Below, one piece after another: positions 7,036-8,567 of a stretch of 8,567 bases of DNA (position 1 is its first letter; every line of letters starts with the position of its first letter). This DNA is from Deltaproteobacteria bacterium (GTDB lineage: Bacteria > Myxococcota > B64-G9): positions 1-8,567 of the forward strand of contig JAUVAM010000112.1 of the NCBI GenBank assembly GCA_030591745.1. The letters run 5' to 3'. The notes beneath the pieces were generated by a model. The model was not told the DNA's origin and made no database searches. It worked only from the letters and a program-made list of their open reading frames with translations. The position numbers were made by a program, and so were the translations under genes.

Positions 7036-7246
7036 CGCGCTTGAGATCGTCGAGGATGTGGGCGAGGGGGCGGGTCGGCTCGCTGCGGATCTTGTTGATG
7101 TCTTCGATGTCTTCCATTTCCTCCAGTTTGTCTAAAAGTGCATCCTCGATGAATCGATTCATTTTCAATCCCCGGGACGTGCAGATTTTCTCGATGGCGG
7201 CTTTGATGCGACCATCGATCCGGGTGGCCAGTTGTACTTGTTTCAT
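7022..7246 (-). CDS. Ribbon-helix-helix antitoxin of the RelE-type pair
   Basis: The product is 74 residues. The N-terminal half, KQVQLATRIDGRIKAAIEKI followed by CTSRGLKMNRFIEDAL, has the strand-helix-helix pattern of RHH repressors. The acidic C-terminal half (about 40-74) would bind and neutralise the toxin. The ATG at 7246 is chosen because GGGAG lies five bases upstream. A longer in-frame reading back to a GTG at 7300 is rejected because it would begin upstream of the likely transcription start. The protein probably represses its own operon by binding the phased GATAG elements upstream, alone or with the toxin. Antitoxin-first order and 14-base overlap with the toxin are typical of type II modules. 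Confidence 0.88.
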   Translation of the reverse strand: MKQVQLATRIDGRIKAAIEKICTSRGLKMNRFIEDALLDKLEEMEDIEDINKIRSEPTRPLAHILDDLKRDGLL

Positions 7247-7272
7247 GGCTGCTCCCAAATGGCAGGGTTTCT

Positions 7273-7299
7273 CTATCTGAATGATAGCAAATGATAGCA
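7273..7299. promoter_or_regulatory. Likely antitoxin operator: phased GATAG half-sites
   Basis: The pentamer CTATC at 7273 and GATAG at 7283 and 7293 begin exactly 10 bases apart. The last two lie within a perfect tandem repeat of AATGATAGCA (7280-7289 and 7290-7299). A further GATAG is at 7322. Spacing by one helical turn suits side-by-side ribbon-helix-helix dimers. The sites cover the -10 box and part of the spacer of the operon promoter, so binding would block transcription. Confidence 0.6.
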
Positions 7300-7310
7300 C
7301 GTGAGGTCAA
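7281..7310 (-). promoter_or_regulatory. Sigma70-like promoter of the toxin-antitoxin operon
   Basis: Read on the minus strand, TTGACC (7310-7305) and TATCAT (7286-7281) are separated by 18 bases. They match the -35 and -10 consensus at five and four positions. Transcription would start near 7274, giving a leader of about 28 bases before the antitoxin ATG. Confidence 0.65.
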
Positions 7311-7439
7311 TGGCCTAGAAGGATAGTTCTTGACCCTTGCAGTGTACGGGTTCTTAGATGTACATTGGATCGATTGATGATGTCTGTTTGTCGTCGATTG
7401 TGAAGGCAACTTTGATGTCACTGAAAGAAGGAGGAAGAG
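7311..7439 (+). promoter_or_regulatory. Leader and presumed promoter region of the lipoprotein gene
   Basis: This region drives the lipoprotein divergently from the toxin-antitoxin operon. A strong ribosome site AAGGAGG (7428-7434) lies five bases before the ATG. TTGCAG (7337-7342) and TACATT (7361-7366), 18 bases apart, are a weak promoter candidate; TTGACC at 7330-7335 lacks a good -10 partner. TGTAC and GTACA around 7343-7364 form a small imperfect inverted repeat. Confidence 0.35.
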
Positions 7440-8567
7440 ATGTTGATCAAAAGAATGACAAGCGTGGTTCTGGGATGCTTATTGGGTTTGGGCGCCCTGG
7501 CTTGTGATGGGGACGTCGGTTTCAACGATGATCCGGTCTGCGAGACGCTGAGTCAGGCGCAGATGGATGAGGTCTCCGATGCGCTGCGTCCGATGATATT
7601 GTTGCTTTCGGAGGGCGTGACCACCTTGCCGGGTGTGGTTTTTGTGGTGGACGAGCAGGCCATGACCGCCTCTCTGTCATTCGAAGGCTACGAAGGTGAC
7701 AAAACCCAGGCCTCTTTTGATGGGCAGCTGGATTTGACCAACGAGATTTCGGGGGACATCGCCGAGTTGGGTGTGCTGGGCACGCTGGCTTTGACCGGGG
7801 GCCAAGCGGTCGAGATCGTCATGGACTTCACCCTCAGCCTCCCATGGGACGCCGATGAAGGGGATTTCGCGGGACCGCCCATCCACATCGACGGCACCAT
7901 CTCTTTGGATGGAGCGGCTTGCGACGCTGCGCGTTTTCCCGATTTGAACCCCGATGCAGAGGTCGATTTGGACCCCGGTTTTGTGGTGGCCGGCATGCAG
8001 GGCACCATTCCATTGTCTCAGGATGGTTCCACCTGGGAGGACGTGGCCGAATCGGATGAGACGGGGACTTCAGTGGACTTTTATGGCGTGGCCTGCGACG
8101 ACGCAGGTGCTTGCATGGCCGTGGGCGATGGCGGCACGGTGGCCGTCAGCACGGATGCCTTGTCCTGGACCAGCAAGACCGAGGGCTCCGGCGTGCGCTT
8201 GAACTCCGTGGCCACTAGCGACGGGGACTGGCTGGCCGTGGGTCATTCGGGCGTCATGCTGGCTTCCGCCGACCAGGGCGAAAATTGGACCGTGGTGGAT
8301 TCCACGAGCCAGCAAGAACTGAGGGGAGTGGGTTGTTCGGGTGCCGACTTTGTGGCTGTTGGACAAAGTGGGACCCTTCTTTTGGGTCACGCGGATACCG
8401 GATTTATAACCGTGGATTCGCTCACCCCCTCCTTGCTCAGGTCCGTGGCCAGCGATGGCAACGGGGTTTGGGTCAGCGTTGGTGAGAATGGCACGATTCT
8501 TCGAAGCGATGATTCCGGTGTGACCTGGGCCATGGTGACCACGGGCCTCACGCAACATTTCGAAAAC
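7440..8567 (+). CDS. Lipoprotein with Asp-box (sialidase-type) beta-propeller, C-terminus cut by window edge
   Basis: From the ATG at 7440 the frame is open for 376 codons to the window end. A lipoprotein signal peptide is visible: basic start, hydrophobic 8-21, and lipobox ALAC with Cys22 as the lipid site, followed by Asp23. Residues 23-185 are an acidic, strand-rich region I do not recognise. From about 190, repeats of roughly 40 residues begin, each with a VAVGxxGTxxxS strand and an Asp-box turn: SQDGSTW (193), STDALSW (237), SADQGENW (276) and SDDSGVTW (356), with one degenerate blade near 316. This is the BNR/Ycf48-like propeller fold, usually a surface scaffold; no glycosidase residues can be assigned. 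At least five blades are present and more may follow. Cys219 and Cys225 could form a disulfide. AAGGAGG five bases upstream supports the start. The function is unknown. Envelope location is well supported, but which membrane is not. Confidence 0.85.
   Translation, partial: MLIKRMTSVVLGCLLGLGALACDGDVGFNDDPVCETLSQAQMDEVSDALRPMILLLSEGVTTLPGVVFVVDEQAMTASLSFEGYEGDKTQASFDGQLDLTNEISGDIAELGVLGTLALTGGQAVEIVMDFTLSLPWDADEGDFAGPPIHIDGTISLDGAACDAARFPDLNPDAEVDLDPGFVVAGMQGTIPLSQDGSTWEDVAESDETGTSVDFYGVACDDAGACMAVGDGGTVAVSTDALSWTSKTEGSGVRLNSVATSDGDWLAVGHSGVMLASADQGENWTVVDSTSQQELRGVGCSGADFVAVGQSGTLLLGHADTGFITVDSLTPSLLRSVASDGNGVWVSVGENGTILRSDDSGVTWAMVTTGLTQHFEN

Noticed and set aside
7247..7300. N-terminal extension of the antitoxin to a GTG at 7300
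   Set aside because: It would start upstream of the predicted transcription start and lacks a ribosome site, while the ATG at 7246 has GGGAG at good spacing.

Overview
The window holds seven genes: two cut by its edges and five complete. It looks like a chromosomal piece of a moderately GC-rich Gram-negative bacterium with an elaborate signalling repertoire. The best guess is a myxobacterium-like organism (Myxococcota or a former deltaproteobacterial relative). The guess rests on the very large membrane Ser/Thr kinase fused to WD40 propellers, the lipoprotein with sialidase-type repeats, and a regulator built from a type II secretion ATPase N-domain. This is recollection of family distribution, not a search result, and Planctomycetes carry related kinases.

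Layout. (1) 1-244, minus strand: the N-terminal 81 residues of FolE2, the zinc-flexible GTP cyclohydrolase of folate synthesis, running off the left edge. (2) 245-332: a short divergent intergenic region. (3) 333-4577, plus: a 1414-residue kinase with an N-terminal helical module, a kinase domain, one membrane span, 14 WD40 repeats and a weak third propeller-like tail. (4) 4670-6076, plus: a response regulator with an N-terminal domain that matches the c-di-GMP-binding MshEN pattern, then a receiver domain and TPRs. (5) 6073-6762, plus: a secreted VanX-type D-Ala-D-Ala dipeptidase whose ATG overlaps the previous stop (ATGA). (6) 6775-7246, minus: a RelE/ParE-type toxin and its ribbon-helix-helix antitoxin, with a good sigma70-like promoter and 10-bp phased half-sites upstream. 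(7) 7440 to the right edge, plus: an unfinished lipoprotein with Asp-box beta-propeller repeats.

How the genes may work together. Kinase, regulator and dipeptidase lie on one strand. The regulator and dipeptidase are almost certainly translationally coupled. This suggests a signalling cassette that links phosphorylation, probable c-di-GMP sensing and peptidoglycan-precursor or D-Ala-D-Ala turnover in the envelope, but only the gene order supports this. The toxin-antitoxin pair is a self-contained module that converges on the dipeptidase and diverges from the lipoprotein. No rRNA, tRNA, CRISPR array, insertion sequence or convincing intrinsic terminator was seen. No gene-free stretch exceeds 300 bases.
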